DNA of 64,000 nt, from the NCBI RefSeq assembly GCF_004348325.1, contig NZ_SMKF01000005.1, forward strand, positions 1 to 64,000, read 5' to 3'. The stretch comes from Micromonospora sp. KC213. GTDB lineage: Bacteria; Actinomycetota; Actinomycetes; Mycobacteriales; Micromonosporaceae. Within the stretch, counting starts at the first letter, position 1, and every line of letters starts with the position of its first letter. Under the pieces are notes generated by a model. That model had not been told where the DNA came from. It was given only the letters and a program-made list of their open reading frames with translations, and searched no databases. Of the stretch, positions 8,298 through 16,218 are shown piece by piece. The position numbers were made by a program, and so were the translations under genes.

Positions 8298-9299
8298 GTG
8301 ACCGTCGAGGGGACCACCGAACGGGTGCTGCGGTTGTTGGGGCTGCTGCAGCGTCGGCCCTCCTGGACGGCCGCCGAACTCGCCGCCGAGTTGGGCGTCA
8401 CCGACCGCTGCGTGCGTCGCGACGTGGAGCGGCTGCGGGCGCTCGGCTATCCGGTGCACGCCACGGCGGGTGTCGGTGGCGGTTACCAGCTCGGCTCGGG
8501 CACCCGGCTGCCGCCGCTGCTCCTCGACGACGAGGAGGCGATCGCGACGGCGGTGTCCCTGCGGCTGGCCTCGGGGGGCACGGTCGCCGGGGCGGGCGAG
8601 GCAGCCCTGCGGGCGCTCGCCAAGCTCGACCAGGTGATGCCGCCCCGGCTCCGTGCCGAGGTGCGGGCGGTGCACGGGGCCACCGAGACCCTCGTCGGCC
8701 CCGGAGTCGAGATCGACGCGGAACTGCTGGTGACGCTGGCGCGGGCCTGTCGCGACGCGGTGCGGGTGCGGTTCCGGTACGCCGGCCGCGACGGTGGGGA
8801 GCAGGAGCGCACGGTCGAGCCGGTGCGCATGGTCACCACCGGCCGCCGCTGGTACCTGATGGCCCGGGACGTGGAGCGCGACGACTGGCGCACCTTCCGG
8901 CTGGATCGGATGCGCGCGGTGACGGCGACGACCTGGCGCTTCCGGCCGGGGGACCATCCGGACCCGGTCGCCTACGTGCAGCGGTCGGTGACCGGGGCGC
9001 CGTACCGGCATCTGGCCCGGGTGCGGCTGCACGCCCGGCCGGAACAGGTGCGGGAGCTGGTGCCGCCCCAGCTGGGGCGCGTCGAGGACGATCGGGACGG
9101 CTGGTGCGTGCTCGTCGTGGGCGGAGACGACCTGGGCTGGCTTGCCCTGCACGTGGCCCGGCTGGGTTTCGAGGCGGAGGTGCTGCATCCTCCGGAGCTG
9201 CGGGAGGCCGCCGCCCAGCTCGCCCACCGCCTCACCACCATGGCCCGACCCGCGGGAGCCTCACCCGTTTCGGCAGGTTCATGTGCCTTGGGTAGCTGA
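8298..9299 (+). CDS. YafY-family HTH/WYL domain transcriptional regulator
   Basis: 333 residues. An N-terminal winged HTH (about 5-60: LLGLLQRRPSWTAAELAAEL and VTDRCVRRDVERLRALGYP) is followed by YQLGSGTRLPPLLLDDEEA and a WYL domain (about 140-215: VRFRYAGRDGGEQERTVEP and WYLMARDVERDDWRTFRLDR) with its C-terminal extension. WYL domains are proposed ligand or nucleic-acid sensors. The GTG start at 8298 has no clear ribosome site and is probably close to the transcription start. Divergent from the VOC gene with a palindrome between them. Confidence 0.9.
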   Translation: MTVEGTTERVLRLLGLLQRRPSWTAAELAAELGVTDRCVRRDVERLRALGYPVHATAGVGGGYQLGSGTRLPPLLLDDEEAIATAVSLRLASGGTVAGAGEAALRALAKLDQVMPPRLRAEVRAVHGATETLVGPGVEIDAELLVTLARACRDAVRVRFRYAGRDGGEQERTVEPVRMVTTGRRWYLMARDVERDDWRTFRLDRMRAVTATTWRFRPGDHPDPVAYVQRSVTGAPYRHLARVRLHARPEQVRELVPPQLGRVEDDRDGWCVLVVGGDDLGWLALHVARLGFEAEVLHPPELREAAAQLAHRLTTMARPAGASPVSAGSCALGS

Positions 9300-9347
9300 T
9301 GCGCACCGGGACTCCGCTGACCGCAGACAACGACAATGATCTATCAC

Positions 9348-9746
9348 ATGAATTCGGTACGCAGCATCACCGCGATTGTGGCGACAACCGCGGTCGCCGT
9401 GATCGGCGCCGGCACGCCGGCTTTCGCGTCACGCAACGTCGGCTGGTTCTACACCAGCAACGGCCGGGACGGGGTGTTCTTCGACGCCGACCTGGCCGGG
9501 CATCCGGGCTACGAGAAGATCACTGTCTGCGACAACACCACCGACGGCATGGGAACCCGGGCGATCATCCGCAACCAGAACAACCTCGATGACGAGGTCC
9601 TGATCTCGGATCCGTCGAACAACGGCCACTGCGAGTCGTTCCAGTGGGACATGTGGCCCGAGGAGACCCCACTCAACATCTGGGTCTTCAACTACAAGGG
9701 GACCAGGGCCTACAACCTGGAAATCACCAACAACGGAGTCGCCTGA
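9348..9746 (+). CDS. Small secreted protein of unknown function
   Basis: About 132 residues from the ATG at 9348 (an in-frame ATG lies at 9336; neither has a ribosome site, so a leaderless message is possible). A Sec signal peptide is plain: MNSVRSITAIVATTAVAVIG, then a likely cleavage after TPAFA. The mature domain of about 105 residues has two cysteines (VCDN and GHCES), enough for one disulfide, and many Asn, Asp and aromatic residues (NVGWFYTSNG, WDMWPEE), which suggests an extracellular beta-rich fold. No family recognised. Confidence 0.75.
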   Translation: MNSVRSITAIVATTAVAVIGAGTPAFASRNVGWFYTSNGRDGVFFDADLAGHPGYEKITVCDNTTDGMGTRAIIRNQNNLDDEVLISDPSNNGHCESFQWDMWPEETPLNIWVFNYKGTRAYNLEITNNGVA

Positions 9747-9751
9747 CCAGC

Positions 9752-9779
9752 GCGGGCAGGGGCGGACGCCCCCGCCCGC
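9752..9779. terminator. Hairpin between convergent genes
   Basis: GCGGGCAGGGGC (9752-9763) pairs with GCCCCCGCCCGC (9768-9779) at 11 of 12 positions around a 4-base loop. It lies between the stops of the secreted protein gene and the lipase gene, so it probably terminates both. No U-tract, as is common in high-GC actinobacteria. Confidence 0.6.
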
Positions 9780-9794
9780 AGCGCCGGGACGGGT

Positions 9795-10592
9795 TCAGAG
9801 GGCGTGGCAGTCGGGGGCGACGGGGCGGTCGGTGAGCATCTGACGGACCGCGGTGTAGGTGGTGCCGTCGAGGACCAGACCCAGGTGGTTGACCACCCGC
9901 AGCGGGCAGGAGCCCTGGATCAGCAGATTGGTGGCACCGTCGGCGAGCACGGCGTTGTCCACCGGGCGCACCAGCTCGTCCTGCCGGGTGCGAATCGTGT
10001 GCCAGCGGATCGCGCCGGGGGTGTCGTCGCCGCCGTTGAGGCTGGCCAGGAAGTCCGAACCGATGGACATCTGTTGGCAGGCCGGCACGCCCGCGCAGCT
10101 GCCCAGGCCGACCACCTTCAGGATGTTGGCGACGTACGTGCCGTGCTGTGGGCTGCCGAGGCTGACGTAACGGCCGACGGTGTCGACGCCGCCGAGGAAC
10201 TTCACGTACCAGCGGGAGACCAGGCCGCCCTCGGAGTGGGCGACGATGTCGACCCGGGCGGCTCCGGTACGGGACCGTACCTGCTCGACGTACCCCTGGA
10301 ACGCCCGGGCCGATTCCCTGATGTCACCGAAGCCGAGACCGGGAAGCTGGTAGATCGAGACGCGGAAGCCGTCGGCGCGCAGCCGCGCGACGATCGGCTC
10401 GTACGCGATGCTGACACCCATCAGGCCACCGACGACGATGACCGGGTTCGCGCCGGCGGCGGAGATCGACGGTCCGCCGAAAGCGGCAGACCGGCCGGTG
10501 GTGGATCGTTCCGGGGCGGCGTGGGCGGCGGTGGCGGGGACGAGCAGCGCGGTGACGGCGGCGGTGGCCGCGAGGATCGTTCGGAGCAGCAT
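9795..10592 (-). CDS. Secreted class 2 lipase/esterase (alpha/beta hydrolase)
   Basis: 265 residues. Signal peptide: MLLRTILAATAAVTALLVPA followed by TAAHA. The mature protein starts its fold at ANPVIVVGGLMG. The nucleophile elbow is AHSEGG (Ser of the G/A-H-S-x-G type), followed by VSLGSPQHGTYVANI, typical of class 2 lipases; the catalytic His is probably in VVNHLGLV. Cysteine pairs (GSCAGVPACQ; GSCPL and PDCHAL) suggest disulfides in the exported enzyme. Start chosen at ATG 10592 because GGAGGTG sits 5 bases upstream; longer in-frame starts lack this. It hydrolyses acyl esters outside the cell. A decayed copy of its 5' part lies near 4.3 kb. Confidence 0.88.
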   Translation of the reverse strand: MLLRTILAATAAVTALLVPATAAHAAPERSTTGRSAAFGGPSISAAGANPVIVVGGLMGVSIAYEPIVARLRADGFRVSIYQLPGLGFGDIRESARAFQGYVEQVRSRTGAARVDIVAHSEGGLVSRWYVKFLGGVDTVGRYVSLGSPQHGTYVANILKVVGLGSCAGVPACQQMSIGSDFLASLNGGDDTPGAIRWHTIRTRQDELVRPVDNAVLADGATNLLIQGSCPLRVVNHLGLVLDGTTYTAVRQMLTDRPVAPDCHAL

Positions 10593-10770
10593 GGCTGCAC
10601 CTCCGGTGGGAGGTACCCGGGAGCCGGGAACGGTGGGTGGAATCCGATCGATCGTGGATCGATGATGATCGGCTCCATTCGCATCCGTCAATGACAAGTT
10701 ACGTGTCGGTAACGTGAAGTCGCTCCAGGAGCACAAACCGTCCTATCGGACGAACGACCAGGAGGTGAAG

Positions 10771-11033
10771 ATGGCCGCCACCGATCTCCAGCTCGGCGCG
10801 GAGGAACTGCTGGACACGATCGACGGTCAACTCACGGCGATCTCGGGGCCAGCAGCCCCGGCAACCTGACGAGCCAATATCAGCAGATGCGCAAGGAGAT
10901 GATCAGCGTCCTCGCGTACGCGGAGAAGATCTGGCCAGCCGCACCCGGTGACCGTGCGCGCGGCCATCCGGCGGCCGAGTCCGGAAACCCTGCCGGCGGC
11001 CGGCCTCCTCCCGTCAGGGTCGCCGGTCGCTGA
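10771..11033 (+). pseudogene. Small gene split by a single-base frameshift
   Basis: A strong AGGAGGTG site precedes ATG 10771. The frame reads MAATDLQLGAEELLDTIDGQ and stops at TGA 10867-10869 after 32 residues. The overlapping frame continues with coding character (NLTSQYQQMRKEMISV, then LAYAEKIWPA) to TGA 11031-11033. One extra G in the GGGG run at 10845-10848 would join the frames through ISGASSPGNLTSQ. The predicted protein would be about 87 residues, largely helical. Either a recent frameshift, a sequencing error in the G run, or a -1 ribosomal slip. Family not recognised. Its 3' end overlaps the DUF397 gene. Confidence 0.5.
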
Positions 11034-11208
11034 TGCGACTGACGAAGGTGCGCCAGGCGTCCGGGGTGAAGGTCAGCGCCGGGCCGGTCGGGTCCTTGGA
11101 GTCGCGGACCGCGACCACCCCGGGCAGGTTGTCGGCGACCTCGACACAGTTGCCACCGTTGCCGCTGCTGCGGCTGCTCTTGCGCCAACGCGCGCCGATC
11201 AGCTCCAT
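11014..11208 (-). CDS. DUF397 domain protein
   Basis: 64 residues with the DUF397 pattern: ARWRKSSRSSGNGGNCVEVA, then VAVRDSKDPTGPALTFTPDA and W. These small proteins are paired with XRE-DUF5753 regulators across actinobacteria and have been described as part of a toxin-antitoxin-like (Scr1/Scr2) arrangement in Streptomyces. The ATG at 11208 lies inside the 3' end of the XRE gene (10-base overlap), so the two were made as a coupled pair. The longer in-frame start at 11280 lies inside that gene and lacks the domain. Confidence 0.85.
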   Translation of the reverse strand: MELIGARWRKSSRSSGNGGNCVEVADNLPGVVAVRDSKDPTGPALTFTPDAWRTFVSRISDRRP

Positions 11209-11966
11209 GTCTCCGCCACTTCCCTGAGAAGGTCGACTGACTGCCGGTGGGACAGTGCCTCGCCGCGCACGTTCTCCCACACCGCCATCATGGCCGTGAT
11301 GTCGTCGGGATCGCTAACGACTTGCCCCTGCAACTGATTGTCCAGATAGCCGGCGACGCGGTGGTCCGGACAGGTCGCGATGACGAACGGCCCGTTCAGC
11401 CCGGCGTATGCGCCCACGGTGGACGGAACCACGTGCACCCGGACGTGCGGCTCGGCGCAGGCGGCCACCACGGAGAGCAGCTGTTCGCGCATGGTGCTGG
11501 GACCGCCGACCGGCCGCCGCAGCACCGCCTCGTCCACCACGGCGGTGAACTGCGGCGGATCGTCGCGGCGCAGGACGGCCTGCCGGGCCAGGCGAGCCGC
11601 CACGTGGCGCTCGACGTCGCCGCGCAGGAGGAGGCCGGCCTCCCACAGCACGGCCCGGGCGTACGCCTCGGTCTGGAGCAGGCCGGGCAACACCAGGGGT
11701 TCGAACGAGCGCAGCGACACCGACTCCCGCTCGATCTCCTGTCACGGACGGAACCAGACGGGCTCGCGACGTCTCGATGTGTCCGGCCAGATGTCCGCCA
11801 CGTCCCTCCGGAGGACGTCGGCTGCCGCCACCCGATGCCGGGCGTGCGGGATCCGCCCCTCGCTGAGCCACCGTCCGACGGTCTTCGGATCCACCCCCAC
11901 ACGCTCCGCGAGAGCCTCAGTGGTGAACCCGGTTTCGTTGAGCGCCACCCGCAACGCCTCGTTCAT
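11199..11966 (-). pseudogene. XRE-HTH/DUF5753 regulator interrupted by an in-frame TGA
   Basis: ATG 11966 opens an HTH (FTTEALAERVGVDPKTVGRW, then LSEGRIPHARHR) and reaches TGA 11744-11742 after VWFRP. The same frame then continues without another stop to 11199 through QEIERESVSLRSFEPLVLPG and LLQTEAYARAVLWEAG, the DUF5753 domain. Relatives carry a residue such as Trp just before the E-x-E-R-E segment, so TGG to TGA is the simplest change. Read through, the protein is 255 residues, the normal family length. As it stands, HTH and DUF5753 would be separate polypeptides (74 and up to 173 residues, the second from GTG 11720). Partner of the DUF397 gene downstream. Confidence 0.7.
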
Positions 11967-12169
11967 GAGACCTCCGTCAGACGTCCTGGATTTCTGACGA
12001 CCATATCGCTACGCGGTGTAGGTGACCGGCGACGGAGAGCAGGGTGTTGCGCAGAGGACGGCGCGGCCGGTGGAGGGACAGCCCGGCGACCGCGCCTGTC
12101 ACCGGGGCCGCCGCCACCGCCAACGATGCCGGCAGCGGCGGCCCCACTCAGCGAGGAGGCATCCCGACG

Positions 12170-12415
12170 ATGAGCCGCACGCGACCACACCTGCCGATGC
12201 GTCCACTGTGGCGGTGCCGGGCCTGCGGGGCCGAGTGGCCGTGCCAGCCGGCCCGGCTGGCGCTGCTGGTGGAGTACCGGGCGGACCGCACCGCCCTGCT
12301 GGTCTACCTGAGCACGCTGATGGCCGAGGCGCGCGCGCAACTGTCGCAGCTCAACGGGCACGCCGTGCCGGAAGAACTGACCGAACGCTTCCTCGGCTGG
12401 GCGCGGGCCCGCTGA
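12170..12415 (+). CDS. Small cysteine-containing (zinc-ribbon-like) protein
   Basis: 81 residues from ATG 12170, with AGGAGG about 11 bases upstream. The N-terminal part carries WRCRACGAEWPC (C-x2-C-x4-C), consistent with half of a metal-binding knuckle. The rest is helical: ARLALLVEYRADRTALLVYL, then ELTERFLGWARA. Proteins of this type are often found beside XRE/DUF397 genes in Micromonosporaceae and are sometimes mislabelled flavin reductase; there is no flavin motif here. Function unknown. Confidence 0.65.
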   Translation: MSRTRPHLPMRPLWRCRACGAEWPCQPARLALLVEYRADRTALLVYLSTLMAEARAQLSQLNGHAVPEELTERFLGWARAR

Positions 12416-12469
12416 CTGCGGCCACAGAGATCGACCGGTGCGGCGACAGGACAGGCGAGCATCGCTACC

Positions 12470-14698
12470 TCATTCCGGCCCCTCGAGAAGACCGCGACGC
12501 AGCGCATCGGCACGGATGTCGAACAACGGCATCAGCTTCCCGTTCCGGCGTACCTTCCACGCGCTCCAGCCGTTGATCGTCGGCTTGCCAGTGACCGTGG
12601 AGCCGGCCGGAGAAGGCGATTCGAACGCCTCGCCACCGTCAAGCAAAATGTGGCCCACGCTGTTGATCCGGGCGGTGTACGTGACGCGCTTGTAGGTCAG
12701 GAGAAGTTCCTCCCCTACGCCGAGCGTCCCTGCCCTGACCAGTTTGGCGACCGTGACGCCGCCGAAGTGGGCTCGAGTCCGCCGTGCGACCCTCGCCGGA
12801 ACGCGCTGAAAAGGGATCTCCGGCTCGGACTCCACCGCCTGGTCAGGTACCACCCCGACCCCCGGCGGGAGGACGAAGCCGAGCTTTTCCGGATCCCAGA
12901 TGATCTCACAGAGTCGCTCGTAAAGCCGCTGCCTCGTCTCGATCGCCGGCAGGTCGAAGCGCGGCATCGGGTGGAAGAGCTGGCCCAGCCGGTGCTTCTT
13001 GACCACCCCGTCCGTGAACGGCTTGTTCCGCTGATGTGTCACTTCATGCAGAGAGGCCGCCAGTTGGTTCTGACTGCGATACCATTCGATCTTCTTCTCA
13101 TAGGGCGCATCCTGGTAGCTGGCATTGTGCGACTTGCGGAGCAGCAACAGCGCGCCGACCCGGTTGCGGTTAACCCGGAAGGACGCTTCGGTCCTCACCT
13201 CGGGCTGGTGGCGTTCAAACTTGTTCGCCCAGATGTGCTCAATCTCGTAGGGCTCGTCCTTGTCCAGGTAGCGAGCCATCTCGTTCGGCCGGCCGCTTTC
13301 AATCTCCACGAACGCAGTCAACCGGGCCAGCAGGTACCTGACCTGGGCACGGTTATCCGCCCGGAGGCCATAGCCCTTGACCCCGGTGAAGTCGGCATCC
13401 AGCTGGGCGATCCGCCTCCCCAGCACCTTGGCGAGGCCGTCGATGTCGCGAGTGGCCCGCAGGTCGAGCAGGGCCGGAAGCCGGTCGCCGTGCAGCGCCC
13501 CGAGCTTCGTGATCCGATTGTTCACGGCCATCCGGATGAAGACCAGATCGAGGTAGGCAGCCACCAGGAACGACTTGTCTCGGAACTGGGCGTCGGAGTC
13601 GTCCGGATCGATCACGGCCATCAGGAACGGCATTTGGTCGAGCTCGTTCCTGGCGTTGTAGAAGATCGGCTCCAGCCCCGGCTCGAGAACGGTTGAGGCT
13701 GCGTTCAGGGTTGCGTAGCGCTCGGCCAGACGCACCAGATCATGCTCGATGAAGCGGGCGAAATCAGGTGCGTTGACGAGGCTCATCCGCCGGGCATGGT
13801 TCTCCTGAACCCAACCGTGGAACGAAACAGCGACGTCCGCCGCCTCGTCCTCGCTCTCGGCGTACCGGCCAATCAGCAGCGCTTGGAGGAACCTTGCCGC
13901 CGCTTGGGGCGCACGGCTGTCGATCCGCGTCAGGACCCGACCCCATGCCTGACCGAGGCGGGGCAGGTTGTCCCGATTACTTGCCTTACGCAATAGGAAA
14001 CTCTTGAGAAGATCGGCTGGGCCTAACTGCACCCCCCGGTCGTTCATCGTCTCGAAAATTTCCCAGCCTTGGCGGCGGTCGTTGGCGTTGATGCCGACCA
14101 GGCACACGCGGTTGAGCAGCCAGTGAATGAACAGGGGGAGAGCTTCATCGCGCACGGACTCGGGCAGGAGATCGTGGAGTTCCTGGCTTCGCTCGTACAG
14201 GTTCTGCACCGAAGGCCCGGCGTCGGCTGGCAGCGTGAAGGGTTTGTCCTCGTAAATCGCCTCCAACACGGGAGTCCGATCCTGCGACCGGATCGCATAG
14301 GCTCGCTCCCCGTACGACGTACCGGCGATTAGCGGTTCCAAAGCGGCGATGTCGTTCTGGTACTCCAGTCGATCGGCCTCGATCGCCAGGCGACGCAGCT
14401 GAAGCAACAGGAGGTGGAGTGTGGTAATCCGTTGCTGCCCGTCAACGAGCGCCGCCAGCTCATCGTCGCGGTAGTAGACGATTGGCCCAAGGAAGTAGGG
14501 CCGGTAGTGCCGCACCTCCCGCCGATCATGGCCCGGCGTCCAGTCCTCGATGAAGTGTCCGGTTAGGTCGTCGACGAGCATCTTGACGTCCTCGCGACCC
14601 CAGCTGTACTCCCGCTGGTAGGGGTCGAGCCGGAACTGGAACTGGCTGAACAACTGCTGGATCGTGAAACCGTCACCGCGGATCGGCGCCTCGGGCAT
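12470..14698 (-). CDS. DUF262/DUF1524 (GmrSD/SspE-like) nuclease with C-terminal RAMA-like domain
   Basis: 742 residues. The N-terminal DUF262 domain has LDPYQREYSW and the ParB-like nucleotide motif VDGQQRITTLH (about 84-94). A DUF1524 HNH-type domain follows (about 470-560: YEIEHIWANKF, then NRNRVGALLLLRKSHN). The C-terminus (about 655-735: VTVAKLVRAGTLGVGEELLL, ARINSVGHILLDGG, SAWKVRR) resembles RAMA, a domain found in restriction-associated proteins and thought to read modified DNA. DUF262-DUF1524 proteins include the GmrSD, BrxU and SspE nucleases. Its ATG overlaps the hsdM stop (TGATG), making it the fourth gene of a type I restriction operon. Inferred role: a DNA nuclease whose target choice depends on modification. 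Confidence 0.85.
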   Translation of the reverse strand: MPEAPIRGDGFTIQQLFSQFQFRLDPYQREYSWGREDVKMLVDDLTGHFIEDWTPGHDRREVRHYRPYFLGPIVYYRDDELAALVDGQQRITTLHLLLLQLRRLAIEADRLEYQNDIAALEPLIAGTSYGERAYAIRSQDRTPVLEAIYEDKPFTLPADAGPSVQNLYERSQELHDLLPESVRDEALPLFIHWLLNRVCLVGINANDRRQGWEIFETMNDRGVQLGPADLLKSFLLRKASNRDNLPRLGQAWGRVLTRIDSRAPQAAARFLQALLIGRYAESEDEAADVAVSFHGWVQENHARRMSLVNAPDFARFIEHDLVRLAERYATLNAASTVLEPGLEPIFYNARNELDQMPFLMAVIDPDDSDAQFRDKSFLVAAYLDLVFIRMAVNNRITKLGALHGDRLPALLDLRATRDIDGLAKVLGRRIAQLDADFTGVKGYGLRADNRAQVRYLLARLTAFVEIESGRPNEMARYLDKDEPYEIEHIWANKFERHQPEVRTEASFRVNRNRVGALLLLRKSHNASYQDAPYEKKIEWYRSQNQLAASLHEVTHQRNKPFTDGVVKKHRLGQLFHPMPRFDLPAIETRQRLYERLCEIIWDPEKLGFVLPPGVGVVPDQAVESEPEIPFQRVPARVARRTRAHFGGVTVAKLVRAGTLGVGEELLLTYKRVTYTARINSVGHILLDGGEAFESPSPAGSTVTGKPTINGWSAWKVRRNGKLMPLFDIRADALRRGLLEGPE

Positions 14699-16218
14699 CA
14701 GATCACCTCCCCACGTGACCTTGGTCGAGGTTCGAAACCTCGGGCATTTAGGGCTTCGGCGATGGCGGCGAACTCGGCCAGCGCCGCCTGAAGGTCCTCC
14801 ACGATCTCCTGGGCGATCACCTCGGGCGGCAGCAACGCGTCGGCGTCTTCCAGGGAGGCGTCCTTGAGCCAGGTGATGTCCAGGTTTACCTTGTCCCGGG
14901 AGATCAGCTCGTCGTAGGAGAAGGCGCGGAACCGCTCGGTCTCCACCCGCTCGGACCGGTCCTTGCCGGGCAGGTAGCAGTCGACGAAGTCCTGGAGGTG
15001 CCCGCGGCGCAACGGGTTCTGCTTGAGCGTGAAGTGTTGGTTGGTGCGGAAGTCATACACCCAGAGCTGTTGGGTCCACGGCTGCTCGCGGGCGCGCTTG
15101 CGTTCGAAGAAGAGCACGTTGGCCTTGACCCCACCGGCGTAGAAGATGCCGGTGGGCAGGCGCAGCATGGTGTGCAGGTCGTACTGCTTGAGCAGCCGGC
15201 GGCGGATGGTCTCCCCCGCACCGCCCTCGAAGAGCACGTTGTCCGGCAGGACGACCGCAGCCCGGCCGTCGATCTCCAGCAGCGAGGCGATGTGCTGCAC
15301 GAAGTTGAGCTGCTTGTTGGCGGTGGTGGCCCAGAAGTCAGGCCGGTCGACCTCACCGTCACCCCGGCTGGCGGCCCGACCGCCCTCCCCCACCATGCGG
15401 ATCGACGAGCTGCGCCCGAACGGCGGGTTGGCGAGCACCAGGCTGACCCGCCGGTCGGGCACCCGGCCCAGCGCGTCCCGCACGTCGATCAGCGACGGCC
15501 CGTTCGGGGTGCCGATGCCGTGCAGCAGCATGTTCATCGCGGCCAGCCGCGCGGTACCGTCGACCAGCTCGGTGCCGAAGATCGCGCCGTTGGCGAGCCG
15601 TCGCCGCTGGTCCGGGGTGAGCGAGCTGCCGTGATGGCGCTGGATGTGCTCGAACGCCGCCAGCAGGAAGCCACCCGTGCCGCACGCCGGGTCGGTGATC
15701 GTGTCGTCAGGGGTGGGCAGCATGCAGTCAACCATCGCGGTGGTCAACGCACGCGGGGTGAAGTACTGCCCGGCACCCGACTTCGCGTCCTCCGCACCCT
15801 TGGCGAGCAACTCCTCGTAGGCGTCGCCCTTGACGTCGACCCCGGTGCCCGACCACTGCTCCTTATCGATCAGGTCGACGATAAGCCGTTTGAGCTTCGC
15901 CGGGTCCTGGATCTTGTTCTGCGCCTTGCGGAAGATAGTGCCGAGGGTGCCCTCTGCCCGGCCCAGCCCGGTGAGGATGTGCCGGTACTGCACCTCCAGC
16001 GCGTCGCCCTCGGCGTCGAGCAGGGTCTGCCAGCTCAGCTCGTCGGGCACGATCTGCTCCGGCTTGAGCTTCCGGTTGGCCCGCTCGTCGGCCATCTTGA
16101 GGAACAGCAGGTAGGTCAACTGCTCGACGTAATCGATGGTCGAGACGCCGTCGTCGCGCAGCACGTCGCAGTAGTTCCAGAGCTTCTGCACCAGACGGCG
16201 CGAATCCACAGTGCTCAC
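14698..16218 (-). CDS. hsdM: Type I restriction-modification DNA methyltransferase subunit
   Basis: 506 residues. N-terminal HsdM helical domain (LVQKLWNYCDVLRDDGVSTI, then YVEQLTYLLFLKMADE). N6-adenine methyltransferase core with SAM-binding DPACGTGGFLLAAFE (about 174-188) and catalytic NPPFG (about 263-267), preceded by GQYFTPRALTTAMVD. It methylates adenine in the HsdS-specified site using S-adenosylmethionine, as an M2S complex or, with HsdR, the full enzyme. GTG 16218 overlaps the hsdS stop by 4 bases (GTGA), and its own stop overlaps the DUF262 gene. The gene order R-S-M differs from the common M-S-R. Confidence 0.93.
   Translation of the reverse strand: MSTVDSRRLVQKLWNYCDVLRDDGVSTIDYVEQLTYLLFLKMADERANRKLKPEQIVPDELSWQTLLDAEGDALEVQYRHILTGLGRAEGTLGTIFRKAQNKIQDPAKLKRLIVDLIDKEQWSGTGVDVKGDAYEELLAKGAEDAKSGAGQYFTPRALTTAMVDCMLPTPDDTITDPACGTGGFLLAAFEHIQRHHGSSLTPDQRRRLANGAIFGTELVDGTARLAAMNMLLHGIGTPNGPSLIDVRDALGRVPDRRVSLVLANPPFGRSSSIRMVGEGGRAASRGDGEVDRPDFWATTANKQLNFVQHIASLLEIDGRAAVVLPDNVLFEGGAGETIRRRLLKQYDLHTMLRLPTGIFYAGGVKANVLFFERKRAREQPWTQQLWVYDFRTNQHFTLKQNPLRRGHLQDFVDCYLPGKDRSERVETERFRAFSYDELISRDKVNLDITWLKDASLEDADALLPPEVIAQEIVEDLQAALAEFAAIAEALNARGFEPRPRSRGEVI

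Noticed and set aside
4299..9227. A 1642-codon open frame on the minus strand
   Set aside because: It lies antisense to the SpoIIE phosphatase and WYL genes, is dominated by Arg, Gly, Pro and His from GC-rich antisense codons, and shows no domain. Only the short lipase remnant inside it is meaningful.
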